From NCBI GenBank assembly GCA_030141605.1, contig JAQGDQ010000527.1:89473-153472 (forward strand): 64,000 bases of DNA. Direction: 5' to 3'. Positions 33,801 through 43,436 of the stretch are shown one piece after another; position 1 is the first letter of the stretch, and the number at the start of each line of letters is the position of its first letter. Under the pieces are notes generated by a model. That model saw only the letters and a list, made by a program, of their open reading frames with translations, was not told the DNA's origin and did no database searches. Both the position numbers and the translations under genes were made by a program. Origin of the DNA: Tubiluchus corallicola (taxonomy: Eukaryota; Priapulida; Priapulimorpha; Priapulimorphida; Tubiluchidae).

Positions 33801-36800
33801 TCCGTGGTAAAGGAAACTGACCGATTTCCATACGAGCCCGAGCGCTAAACACAACACGGCTTACCAACTGTACAATAATTTCTTTATCCTCACAGGTTAA
33901 CTATTTTAAAGTAATATACAGTATAGTATATAGTGCAATGTATATAGGCCTTATTAAGGTGATTATTCCTGTATAATATAGACCATATATAGGCATATCG
34001 GACAATCGGCTAAACCGGACCACCCGCCCCACCCCAATTAGTCCGGTTTAATGAGGGTTGACTGTACTTAGCAATTTTGTAATTTCTACAAACATATTTT
34101 TTTTTCATTTTCACGTAATTTTCATGTATACATCATTGTTTACAACCCAGCTTCAAGATGCAAATTTTTTAACATTACGCTACAAATGAACTATAAACGA
34201 ACAACGATTTCACAAATTTCACTGTCCACAATGATACTGTCTCATAAGGAAATCGTCTTTCTAAATTTTCACTTCAAGTTACAGCAACCTGTAAACGACT
34301 CACACTGACAAATGATTTGGTGTTTTTAAATTTAATACACATAAGTAAATTGGTTGGCATCCTTCTGTCTCGGAAGGCAATGGAGTGTGCGTCAAGAGAG
34401 TCAGTTATTGATCACATTGATGGAGCTGCAGCGTCGACTGTGGCTGAGCAGTGCGATCCTTGAACGTCTCCAGGGCGCACGCCTGGGCAAGGTGTATGGA
34501 GATCCTGAGTTGCCCAGAAAACAGGAGCCCTCTCTCTTCCTCGCTGGTGTAGTGCAAAGGAAAGCGGAGCGATACGTTTGGCACCAGGTTGGCTGCAGGA
34601 GCTGCCGGAGTCAGTGAGCATGCTGCACTGGTCCGCCTTTGGGGCTCCACTCCTGATTTGGAAGGTTTACTCCTCTACACATGGCTGTTGGGTCACTTGA
34701 CCTCCTCCGCCCTCTAGCCGTTGGCTGCTTGTACAGCTCCTCCGCCTAGTGTCGAGATACAGTGTGGGCATCCCGATACAGGAAATAAGGCTTTATGATA
34801 TTCAATTGACATGTGACATTAGACAAGGTAAAAATGGAATGAAAGTTTGCCCTGTTTCCATAGGCTTTCCGAAAATTTCTTCGAAATTTTGATATTGCTG
34901 TTTTGTGATGACTGGGCCTTACAGAAAAAGCGTGAATTTGCAGTATTGGATCCGCAAAACCAGTCAATGCTTCAGCCTCAATTGTCTATGAATTACACCA
35001 TAGTGCTAAATCATTTCATGTGACAGCTAGGGGTGAGATTCTCTACCAGAAAGCGAATTCGAATCAAACCGAACTTCAGTGTTTCGAAATCGAACCGAAT
35101 TCGAATTGACAGTGAACGATTTTCGAACTAGTTTTCAAACCACCAGTAAAAATTAGTCTTACAAAGATCATGCCTATCACTAGATTTTGTTTTGCAATAA
35201 AACGACCAGTAATTTCTTTCAAATTGTGTGCAGAAATCGCAGCTAAATTATGATAATTGCATGTTGTTTCAATCGTTTTAATGATAAAGAACGTATGTGA
35301 TTGAAGTGCAGAATTATTCGAATCTATAGTTTTGAATTCGAATCGAGTTCGAACTAAAAAAACTCGAACGTTCGATGCTCACCCCTAGTGACAGCACTTC
35401 TAGCTTATGTAGCATGATGTGGAAAGGCTTGGGAAAGTGGATGTTGCAAACGACATAGAAAGATGTGCGGTTTGTGCGGATGACGCCTTGAAAACGTTTA
35501 ATAAATAACATATACTTTATACTAATTAATCTAATACAGTCAGATAAATACTTGTCAATTAGACCGACTACAGTGCTGTGAACGCTATGTTTATTAACCA
35601 AAATTGTACGAATGTGAAACTGATTACAAGCTTACGTGATGAATTTAAAGCAAAACCGGACTCAATCTAAAACTGTATGTCAAAAATATCTACTCTTTAA
35701 AATATTGAAAGGAAACATAGTATTTGTTCAAAAATGATTTGCATGAAAGAATTATTACCACATAAACACAATTTCACGTTTGCGACACTGGTTCTTCGCT
35801 GTTGCATGCATTTCGCCATTCGCTAATTAGGTGGGGACTAGCGTCTGCATTTCGGAAATGCATTTCACAAAAAGCAGGAGCTGTACCTCTCAGTTTAGAT
35901 GTGTCCATTGGTGACGAACTACACATGTTCGACAACTCATGCGCGGGCACAGCAGTAAATTTGAAATTTCAATTTTTATCTTAAAACTTGCCCAGTTTAT
36001 TTACAACACACTGAATCTCTTAACAGTAGGACTGTATTTCAATTTTCTGTTTTGCAAACATGTGCAACAAATTGTGTTAGTTTGTGATGTCCCCACTAGC
36101 TGGGCTCGCCCGCCATTAATTAAGATTTTAATCTATTATTCAATTATCAGAAACGCTTTTGCAGTATTAGTTGTGTTAAAATGTACGTATACCTTTTATC
36201 AGACTTGAAATTGGGTTAGTATATGAAAAATCATCCCGTCTTCCTTTAATAATATTACCTCTGCAATACTTGGTGCTGGAACTCTGATGCCTAAGCATCG
36301 ACTTCTAATGGCTGGTATGACTTTGCTCGTAGAGATACAGCAAAGGATGATGCGACATGTTGTCATGTATTTCTCCATGGTACGACGTAGAGCATGTTGT
36401 GCATCTTTTGTCAGCCGATCTACCTCAGTCAAAACCAAAACTGTAAAAAACAAAATGGTCGCTTGTATAGAAAATGTTGCACAGCAATTTTTACCTAAAA
36501 CAGATGTGCATATTAAGATTATGATAGGAAACTAACAACATAAAAAGTGCGAGCTGCTTCCATGTGGAATTAGCGACTGTTGCGGAGATCGTAGGCATCT
36601 ATTAGAATTAAATAGAACATTGTAGAAGAATGTTCCATTAGAATAATCATCTTACCTTGTAGAATGTCCTGGAAGTAAAACATCTAGAATGTTCCCTGGC
36701 GCGCTACATAACGTGAAGCAGGCCGCTGAGACATACAGATTCGCACGGACGCCACTTACACATTCTCTTGTATACTTGCATTTTCAGATACACTCAAACA

Positions 36801-39800
36801 TTTTCCAGATTTTTACGTTTAGTGTAATCATTCCGTGTTCCTTAATACTTTTGTGTTGTAGAATTCTCGCTTAATAAACTAGTTTAATTTGACGAAGTGT
36901 TTTCTGGTTTTCTCTACGAGCCTTCCGAGAGAAACAAAACACAACAGCGACCAATTTCATGTTTTTCTAAATCATTTAATTACGGGCAGCTTAAAGGGGA
37001 AGAAAATTGCAAAGACACTTTCCATACGAAGTTATATTACTTTACATTACGCTTATCTGTTTGAAACACTTATTAAATGTAACTGTTGTGTTTTGTTTCT
37101 CTCGGAAGGCTCGTAGAGAAAACCAGAAAACACTTCATCAAATTAAACTAGTTTATTAAGCGAGAATTCTACAACATAAAAGTATGAAGGAACGCGAAAT
37201 GATTACAGTAAATGTGAAAATCTGGAAAACGTTTAAGTGTATCAGAAAATACAAGTATACAAGAGAATGTGTAAGTGGCGTCCGTGTGAAATCTGCGTGC
37301 TTCCCTCTCAGCGGCCAGCTTTGCCTTATATAGGTTCCAGAAGCTTTGTTCCAGAACATTCTATACAGTAAGACGATTATTCTAACGGAACATTCTACAA
37401 TTCTACATTCTAACAGTCACTTTGTTTACATCATTACATCAGTGTAACTACGTGTATATCGCTATTTATAAAAATGTAGGATCAATTATGCGGAGTTATT
37501 TGAGATTTGAGAATATTTGAGAATTGGGATGTTTTTGAGACAATTAGGTGATTGATTCTACATTACCATGAAATCTAATGCCTACTGTATTAGTTTACTA
37601 TCGGCTCGTATTTACCGATAGGCAAATTCAGGCCGACGTCTCCCCGCTTTTATCCAGAAAAACCGAGATATGTGTACCAAGAGACAGCTTCCCTTTTCAT
37701 CACTTGACCGCTCCACTCGTATATTCTAGCTCTAAGTTTTACCTATAGATTTTCAGCCCAGGCCATTCACCTCGGTCAAACCTGCTCGCTCAAGATCTAG
37801 AACTTATCGTCAAAATACCACAAGTCTGCACCTCCTATTGGCTGATCTGGTTTGGTGCTATTAACCCTTTCAGTCTCAAATTCTTTTTTTAATAAGAACA
37901 ATTTTTTTGACTTGGTACTTTTGTTCAGTATGTCCATCTTGTTTACACATAATAATTATTTTTTCTACCTGTGCCCGCGTGCTAAATATAGCCTGTATCC
38001 CACGGGATACATTGGGATTCATTGGAAGCATAAAATGTGCTTCATTTTGCAACTGCTGATAATTTTTTAAAGTATTTAAGACATTTAGTATGCATGCTAT
38101 GCTGATCTGTACAAAGTCATCTCTAAAGTACTGTACCTTGCACAGTTTTTTATGCTATGTAGATTTTATAGTTTGCCATTTTGTCACTATTTTTAGTCTA
38201 TTGTTATTGGCTTAAATCAAAATAACTATTAACAGATCAAATAACTGTCAGTTTTAAAATTTTATTAATTTTAAAGGCAGAAAATATTCTCGTATCCCAC
38301 GGGATATAACGGGTGTGAAAGGGTTAAGAGGCAATACAGTTTACTACTTGGAGCGGCTTCCACGATTTACCTAAATTGACTCTCGAAGAAATACAGAACC
38401 TAAGACGAGCCGTCAATTATATGATTAGCACGTTAAATCCTACATGACGGTACAATAACAAACCTTTGAAGTTTTTCTGCTGCGACGTCTCCAGCTGTGC
38501 AGACTGTGCAACGTTCTTTACAACCTCCTGGATGACAAGACGATCATTGTGGCCTACATCACTGTAACAAAAAACAAACATAACTATATATAACTATAAA
38601 AAACTATCAAATTAGATATAAAGAGTCTAGATTGGTTGAATACCATTTGGAATAATGGGATTAGGAATTTTTTTCTTTACAATGGCGCACACATATAAAT
38701 TTATTACCAGTAATTACCGATTTAAGCTTTCCGTACTACGGTCAGTCAGTCTGTCGGATATATTCGGTTATTTCCGTGAACTTAAACCTGCGATGTGATC
38801 AATCTATTCCGAAATTGTGATTCTTGTCTGGATACTACTATAGTGATTCCGGCTACAAATTCTACAAGTGACAGGACATTCTCAGCCCTGCGTAGAGTAA
38901 AGACTTATTTGCGGAGTACGATGACTCAAACTAGACTGAACAATCTCATGACTTTGCATGTACATATGGATAGAACAGACCCTCTCAACCTGAAGGAAAT
39001 TGCGAACGAGTTTACTGCTAGAAATGAGCGGTGCAGATGTGTGTTTGGGAAGTTTTAATCAATCATGTCATCATTGAGTATGTGTAGTGCTCTATTATAT
39101 TATAACTCTGTATTATAAATTATAATATACTCTTCTATATGTTGCTGCTGTATTCTTCTTCTACCTGTTCTGTATCTGTGGCCGAACCACTTTTCAAAAG
39201 CCAACTACAGCCCTGCGTAGTGACATGCTTCTGTTCGAGTCGCAGACTTCATGAAGCAATGTCTTCCGTTATGGAACGAATCGGTGCAGCATCTTTGTAA
39301 AATCGTTAGCAATGATGTCAGAAACAAAACTGGGTTTAACATGAAATGTTTAAGCAGGTTAAGAGGGTTTAGTAATAGTGCTGCTTTGCTGTCACGTAAA
39401 TTGAAAGTAAATGATTTTATGAAACGATATATTAGTGCAAACAAAGAAAACATTATTAATTAATTAATAATAATAATAATAATAATCTTTATTTAAAGTC
39501 GGCTTTTGGGTCAACAATTAACATTAGCTCAAAGAGCTATTATCACCGACTGTAAATAACAACCTACAACTACATAACAGAGACTATTATTACCCCACTT
39601 TTACTCTAAATAGCACGCGCCAGGCAGGGCAAAGCAGGTACCATTTTTAAAGTCTTTGGTATGACCCGGCCGCTGGTTCGAACTCGCGACCTCCCAGACG
39701 GAGACGCTACCACTAGACTAAACCGTCTGGTCAAATATTATGGTCTGGTCTATTAACGAAAATATTATTAAGGAATCATTGTTAGTGATGGGTGGAGTTC

Positions 39801-40907
39801 TTGAAGTTGGGCTTGATAATAGCCAGATAGCCATATTAATAGATTATGTCGCAACACTGTAAAATTACTACTGATTTAGTCTTGTATCTAGGGCGGAAAT
39901 ATTAGTATTTATTCTTTTCCACTAACCCGGTCATAAGTTATATCATTAACATTAATTCATTCACTAAATGGGTGGAGTTCTTGAAGTTGGGCTTGATAAT
40001 AGCCAGATAGCCATATTAATAGATTATCTTGCAACACTGTAAAATTACTACTGATTTAGGCTAGTGTGGAAATATTAGTATTTATTCTTTTCGACTAACC
40101 TGGTCATAAGTTATATCATTAATATTAATTCATTCACTAAACTTGCTAACTATTAAAAAGGGTGCTGATGTTTAAAGAATTGCACGAAATGAATGTTATA
40201 TTTATGTTAGAAATTATAAACAGTAAGTCCTCGCTTAACGACGCTAATGCGTTCCAGCAAAACGCGACGTTAAGTGAAATGCCATTAAACGAAGCCAAGA
40301 CTTCCATAGAAAGTAATGTAAAAAAGCAGAGATACGTTCCAGAGGCAAAAATCAATAAGATTTTATGAGTTGTACTCATGTTTACACTGATTAATTTCTG
40401 TCTGTTTGCTTTACCACCTGTATATTTTACTTACCTAGGTAATAGTTTCTCTTTAGTTAACATTTAAGTAAAAGCAGCGGTTAAACGATAAACACTGCAG
40501 CAGAGTCAAAGCCAAGTGCACCATGAGCTTGGGAATTTTATCTAGTCTGGTTACTATAGCAACAAGTTGCAGGCAAAATTTCTTGCATGAAGTTTGCTCC
40601 CAGATCTCGTGTAATACAAATGCCAAAGGGCTAGCATTTAGCGGTCAGTCCGCAAGCAAAAACACACGCACTTGTATAATAATTGCACTGTCGGTGTTAC
40701 TAGTGCATTTTTAGAACAGAATAACACAATATGTCTGTTTAATGCATCAAATTAGATAAAAAAGTTGTTGATAAAATAAAAATTGGCTAAGTAAAAAAAT
40801 TATCGTTAAAATGAAACAGTACGTCGTTACGTCAAAAAAGGTGTCAAATGTTTAGCGTCACTAAAACGAAACATTGCTAAATGGGGAGTCGATAAGTAAA
40901 GACTTAC

Positions 40908-40982
<75 letters not shown>

Positions 40983-43163
40983 GAACTTGCTGTTTCTTTT
41001 CACATAAAGCTCATTACAAACACACGAACCTACAAAAAACTGCCTGTCAGCTTTAACTGTACGAACATGCTGATGTTCTAAGAAGAATCGTTGTGATGCA
41101 TAAACCTGGTCTCATTCATATAAAAAATTAGCAATGATTGCTTCTTAACATTTATATTCCAGAGTGCAAATTAATAGCATTCAAATTTCACAAAAGCTTC
41201 ATATAATCAGCGCAAAAGCTTAAAGTTAGAATTCGAATTCTGTTCGTTTTTCAACTGTTAATAAAAATATTAGTACAATATGACCGAAACAGATTAAAAC
41301 AAAATATAAATATAAGATTATAACTAATTTTTAGTTAAGTCGTATAAGTGAAGGGGTGTTGTATGAATGTAATCTATCTAGTCAGCCACCTCAATCAGCC
41401 TCTAATTAGCTAATGGAACCTATTCTCATAAATTCCCATGTTTAATTAAATACTCTATCATGCCTTTCTCATATCCAGAATCTTATACTAAATATCATTC
41501 AGACAGTTTTACCTAAGCTATGCTTTAGATTTTAGTGAAGAAAAGTTAATGTTAATGAAACTCACTGTACATAAACACATCATGTCTCCTAAAATGTGCA
41601 CACCTAAGTTACGTATTTTCCAAAGATCTAATATTTAAAATCACACAACAACAACTTTGTGCCAAGTCATCAAATCTCACCACCCCATTTCATTTTGCTG
41701 TCATATTAATTTGTTCGCACACCTCCAACAACATTATCAAGATTTTAGCCTGCACCTCACGCATGTTTTCGAGTTTGCTCCTTTTTATATTAACCATTAC
41801 CGTACAAACCCACCATCCATGTCCACCACACCACAACTCCTAGCACATCCTAACAGACTTGTTCAGAGCATATTGTTCAAGTGTTTAAGTCGTCTGGTTT
41901 TTGTGAAGTTTTTGTGCCTGTCATTTAAAATAACTATTAAATGTTCACCTAGGATTCACTTCAATATGGTAGTTGCTCGCAACAGTGACGATTTCCAGCT
42001 TTTTTCCCGCAGGAGTGGTAAAACTGGGATGTTCTATTCGCAGTTTCTCCACACCGGAACCGTACAGTTCACGCAGCAGACACATGATGCGGGTTTTTTT
42101 TCCGGCACCGCTTGGTCCATACACCATAAGATGAGGAAAGTCGCCACTCTGTACCTGGACATTAAGAAATTAATAAAATAATGATCCTTTTATGGGTAAG
42201 TTTTGGCTATGTTCGGGCCTGTTCGGAAGAGTCCTGGTACTGATTTTTAAGAAACTTAGTACCCATATTGGTGCTTACATGGGGTTAAAAAACTAAAAAA
42301 ATTATTGCACTAAATTTAGGTATTGGAGCTCATTTACGTCATTATGCTGTATGCAATTAACACAAAAACCCATCGAATATTGAAGTTATTATTTAAACTG
42401 CTACTTAAAGTGTTATTTAAATTTGGATTCTCGCACAAGAAATGCAAAGCTATGCAACTTCTATTTTATAGCATTCATATAATCACATGGTACTAGTCAT
42501 AGCGTGTTTATGTGATTATTTGTTACAGATTATATAATTTAGGATACCAAACCTTGTTATATACAGTTGAAATAAATGGTGCAAAAGTGACCCATGTACA
42601 TAAATAACCTAATTTATGACTGTAACAGCATGTAATGTTAGCATTGTTTAACCTCAATATCAGAATAGTAACTATTGATATTATACTATAATAATTATAG
42701 TGCAATTTAAAATATCAACTATGCCTAGTCTCCAAACTAGCTCAGAGTCTACCGTAATATAACAGTATTTGTGACAATTTTACAAGTGTTTTCCGCCACT
42801 GTCTTAAAAAGGTAGATCTTAAACACTTTTTGAAGAGCAGAAGTCTGCTGAAGTAATCAGTACTGTTTTCTTCTTTTTTCAATTTAATTTAATTGTTTTT
42901 AAATTTAATTTATTTTTTCAATTCTTCCATGGCGAATGGAGTGGTCGTTACCAATATGGTTTTTGCCCTGATGTGAAAACGATCCTTGAAGACAAGTAAA
43001 CATAAGTAAAACTAAAACTTTTAAAAGTAAGCAAGTATAACAAGCTGTCGAACCAGCTCAAATCCAATTAACTTACAAGTTTTTTAAGATGCGCAGCTTG
43101 TTCTTTATGATAATCGAGCTTACTCAAATTAGTTGGTCGATATTTATCTACCCATAAACTCAT
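28631..43163 (-). CDS. RFC3: RFC3, replication factor C subunit 3 (clamp loader ATPase family)
   Basis: Eight exons in transcript order: 43163-43077, 42154-41949, 38561-38464, 36440-36259, 33682-33546, 31429-31331, 29380-29311, 28819-28631 (stop TGA). Every junction is in phase and the total is 355 residues (human 356). It opens [10 protein letters not shown]. Walker A is GPSGAGKKT (residues 42-50) and the Walker B region is [20 protein letters not shown]. The SRC sensor motif of the clamp-loader family is present (IRSRC). The C-terminal collar helices end [18 protein letters not shown]3 is part of the RFC1-5 complex, and of the alternative 9-1-1, CTF18 and ATAD5 loaders, that open and load sliding clamps on DNA in the nucleus. 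It is head to head with MTHFD1 and convergent with DELE1. Introns carry solo LTRs, MITEs and a hAT transposase fragment. Confidence 0.97.
29140..29285 (-). mobile_element. tRNA-derived SINE, degraded fragment
   Basis: ATTATTACCCACATG ... CTTGGTATGACTGGG ... CGGCCTCCCAGATGGGAATT follows the better copy at 39466-39735 at reduced identity. In RFC3 intron 7. Confidence 0.5.
30715..30935. repeat. (AAT)n/(AAC)n trinucleotide microsatellite
   Basis: About 220 bp of mixed AAT and AAC repeats at the edge of a SINE. Poly-Asn, poly-Leu and poly-Ile frames here are not genes. Confidence 0.95.
30905..31180 (-). mobile_element. tRNA-derived SINE, copy 2 (diverged)
   Basis: Shares CTTTATTTAAAATCGGCTTTT, ACTACATAACAGAGA and the tRNA-like end with 39466-39735, but the B-box region has decayed. 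In RFC3 intron 6. Confidence 0.65.
31579..31820. repeat. 40-bp minisatellite in RFC3 intron 6
   Basis: About six copies of a 40-bp unit (AACTCAAATGTAGATTTAGG, TAATTCAAATGTGTCTTGGT), decaying on both sides. Lies 150 bp from exon 6. Confidence 0.9.
32429..32624. mobile_element. Short MITE with GGATTCAC ends
   Basis: GGGCTGGATTCACTAAC at the left and GTGAATCCGCC at the right form imperfect inverted ends. TTCGTAAGAAC-like motifs repeat inside. Single copy here; the superfamily is uncertain and no clear target duplication is seen. Confidence 0.5.
33742..34064 (+). mobile_element. pogo/Tigger-like MITE family A, copy 3
   Basis: TA, CAGTCGACCCTCGTTAAACC ... GGTTTAATGAGGGTTGACTG, TA. Starts 60 bp upstream (in transcription terms) of RFC3 exon 5. 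Confidence 0.87.
34351..34775 (-). mobile_element. 5S-family SINE, copy lacking the 5S head
   Basis: Tail TTGGTTGGCATCC and the whole body, ending at the body/5S junction (CATCCCG). The 5-prime truncation at the junction fits incomplete reverse transcription or a chimera breakpoint. In RFC3 intron 4. Confidence 0.85.
35028..35387. mobile_element. hAT-like MITE family F, copy 2
   Basis: TAGGGGTGAG ... CTCACCCCTA with a perfect 8-bp duplication GTGACAGC (35020-35027, 35388-35395). Matches 3583-3917. Confidence 0.88.
35645..36249. mobile_element. TTAA-type MITE family E, copy 2
   Basis: TTAA AGCAAAACCGG ... CCCGTCTTCCT TTAA, with imperfect inverted ends and TTAA at both sides. It ends 9 bp from the edge of RFC3 exon 4. 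Confidence 0.85.
36578..36946 (+). mobile_element. Solo LTR family alpha, copy 1
   Basis: 369 bp, TGTTGCGG to AACACAACA, flanked by a perfect 5-bp duplication GCGAC (36573-36577, 36947-36951). An AATAAA signal lies near the 3-prime end. Its inverted partner is 137 bp away. Confidence 0.87.
37084..37415 (-). mobile_element. Solo LTR family alpha, copy 2 (inverted)
   Basis: 332 bp in reverse: TGTTAGAATG to AACACAACA. Flanks GTAAC and GTCAC agree at 4 of 5 positions. Read in its own direction it has a TATATAAGG box and an AATAAA signal, as expected of an LTR. Confidence 0.85.
37861..38327. mobile_element. TTAA-flanked MITE family D, copy 2
   Basis: TTAA CCCTTTCAG ... GTGAAAGGG TTAA; matches 11712-12090 with an extra insertion of about 80 bp at the left. 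In RFC3 intron 3. Confidence 0.83.
38795..39058 (+). pseudogene. hAT transposase remnant, C-terminal dimerisation domain
   Basis: An 87-codon frame with [20 protein letters not shown] and [11 protein letters not shown] matches the hAT family dimerisation (hATC) motif: S[18 protein letters not shown]. Only the C-terminal end is present; no BED finger or catalytic core lies upstream. It sits in RFC3 intron 2 on the opposite strand. Confidence 0.85.
39466..39735 (-). mobile_element. tRNA-derived SINE, best copy
   Basis: Read in reverse, the head has an A-box-like TAGTCTAGTGGTAGCG and a B box GAGTTCGAACC, followed by unrelated body and a CTTTATTTA(ATT)n tail. The head/tail design is that of tRNA-type SINEs. 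Copies at 30905 and 29140 are more decayed. Confidence 0.75.
39788..40140. repeat. 180-bp direct tandem duplication
   Basis: ATGGGTGGAGTTCTTGAAG begins at 39788 and again at 39968. The two units are nearly identical apart from small indels, so the event is recent. Non-coding, in RFC3 intron 2. Confidence 0.9.
40221..40908. mobile_element. pogo/Tigger-like MITE family C, copy 3
   Basis: CAGTAAGTCCTCGCTTAACG at the left and AGTAAAGACTTACT at the right; about 690 bp. Runs directly into a TA microsatellite. Confidence 0.83.
40907..40980. repeat. (TA)n microsatellite at MITE end
   Basis: About 70 bp of TA repeats beginning exactly where the family C element meets its TA target site. Confidence 0.92.
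41040..41900. other. RFC3 intron 2 segment without recognised features
   Basis: AT-rich; no exon or repeat match found. A plus-strand open frame over 41657-42181 is the antisense of RFC3 exon 2 plus flank. Confidence 0.4.
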
Positions 43164-43232
43164 TTTAAAATAGTAAAATTCACAGCAAGAACTTCACTGA
43201 AAAAATTTGTTTTATTGCTTGACTGCAGAAAA

Positions 43233-43240
43233 TTCCCGCG
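43233..43240. promoter_or_regulatory. E2F-like motif TTCCCGCG
   Basis: With its flank this matches the E2F consensus TTTSSCGC at 7 of 8 positions. It lies 70 bp upstream of the RFC3 start codon. E2F control of RFC and folate-cycle genes is established in animals; use of this site is inferred. Confidence 0.4.
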
Positions 43241-43365
43241 ATTACTTGTTGACAGCTGTTGCGCCCTCTACAGTATAAAATGAGTATAAAGTTTCTTGAT
43301 TTTGCTTGCTGTACCAAGGCCGGTGTGATAACAACCTCGTCGCTGGTTTTGACTGGTTAAGTTTG

Positions 43366-43371
43366 CACGTG
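43366..43371. promoter_or_regulatory. CACGTG E-box upstream of MTHFD1
   Basis: A perfect palindromic E-box 66 bp upstream of the MTHFD1 start. This is the canonical site for Myc/Max, USF and SREBP-type bHLH-Zip factors. A single 6-mer is weak evidence. Confidence 0.35.
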
Positions 43372-43436
43372 CCTGGGAAACTTTTTAGTTTTTGAAATTT
43401 TAAGTAATATTAAAATACTACTTCTGTAGTTGCGTC

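Larger units (their letters stand above)
43164..43436. promoter_or_regulatory. Bidirectional promoter between RFC3 and MTHFD1
   Basis: Only 273 bp separate the two start codons and no recognised repeat is inserted. The interval has an E2F-like site (43233-43240), a CACGTG E-box (43366-43371) and local GC enrichment (TTGCGCCC, GCCGG) in an AT-rich setting. Shared promoter function is inferred from spacing and motifs. Confidence 0.65.
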
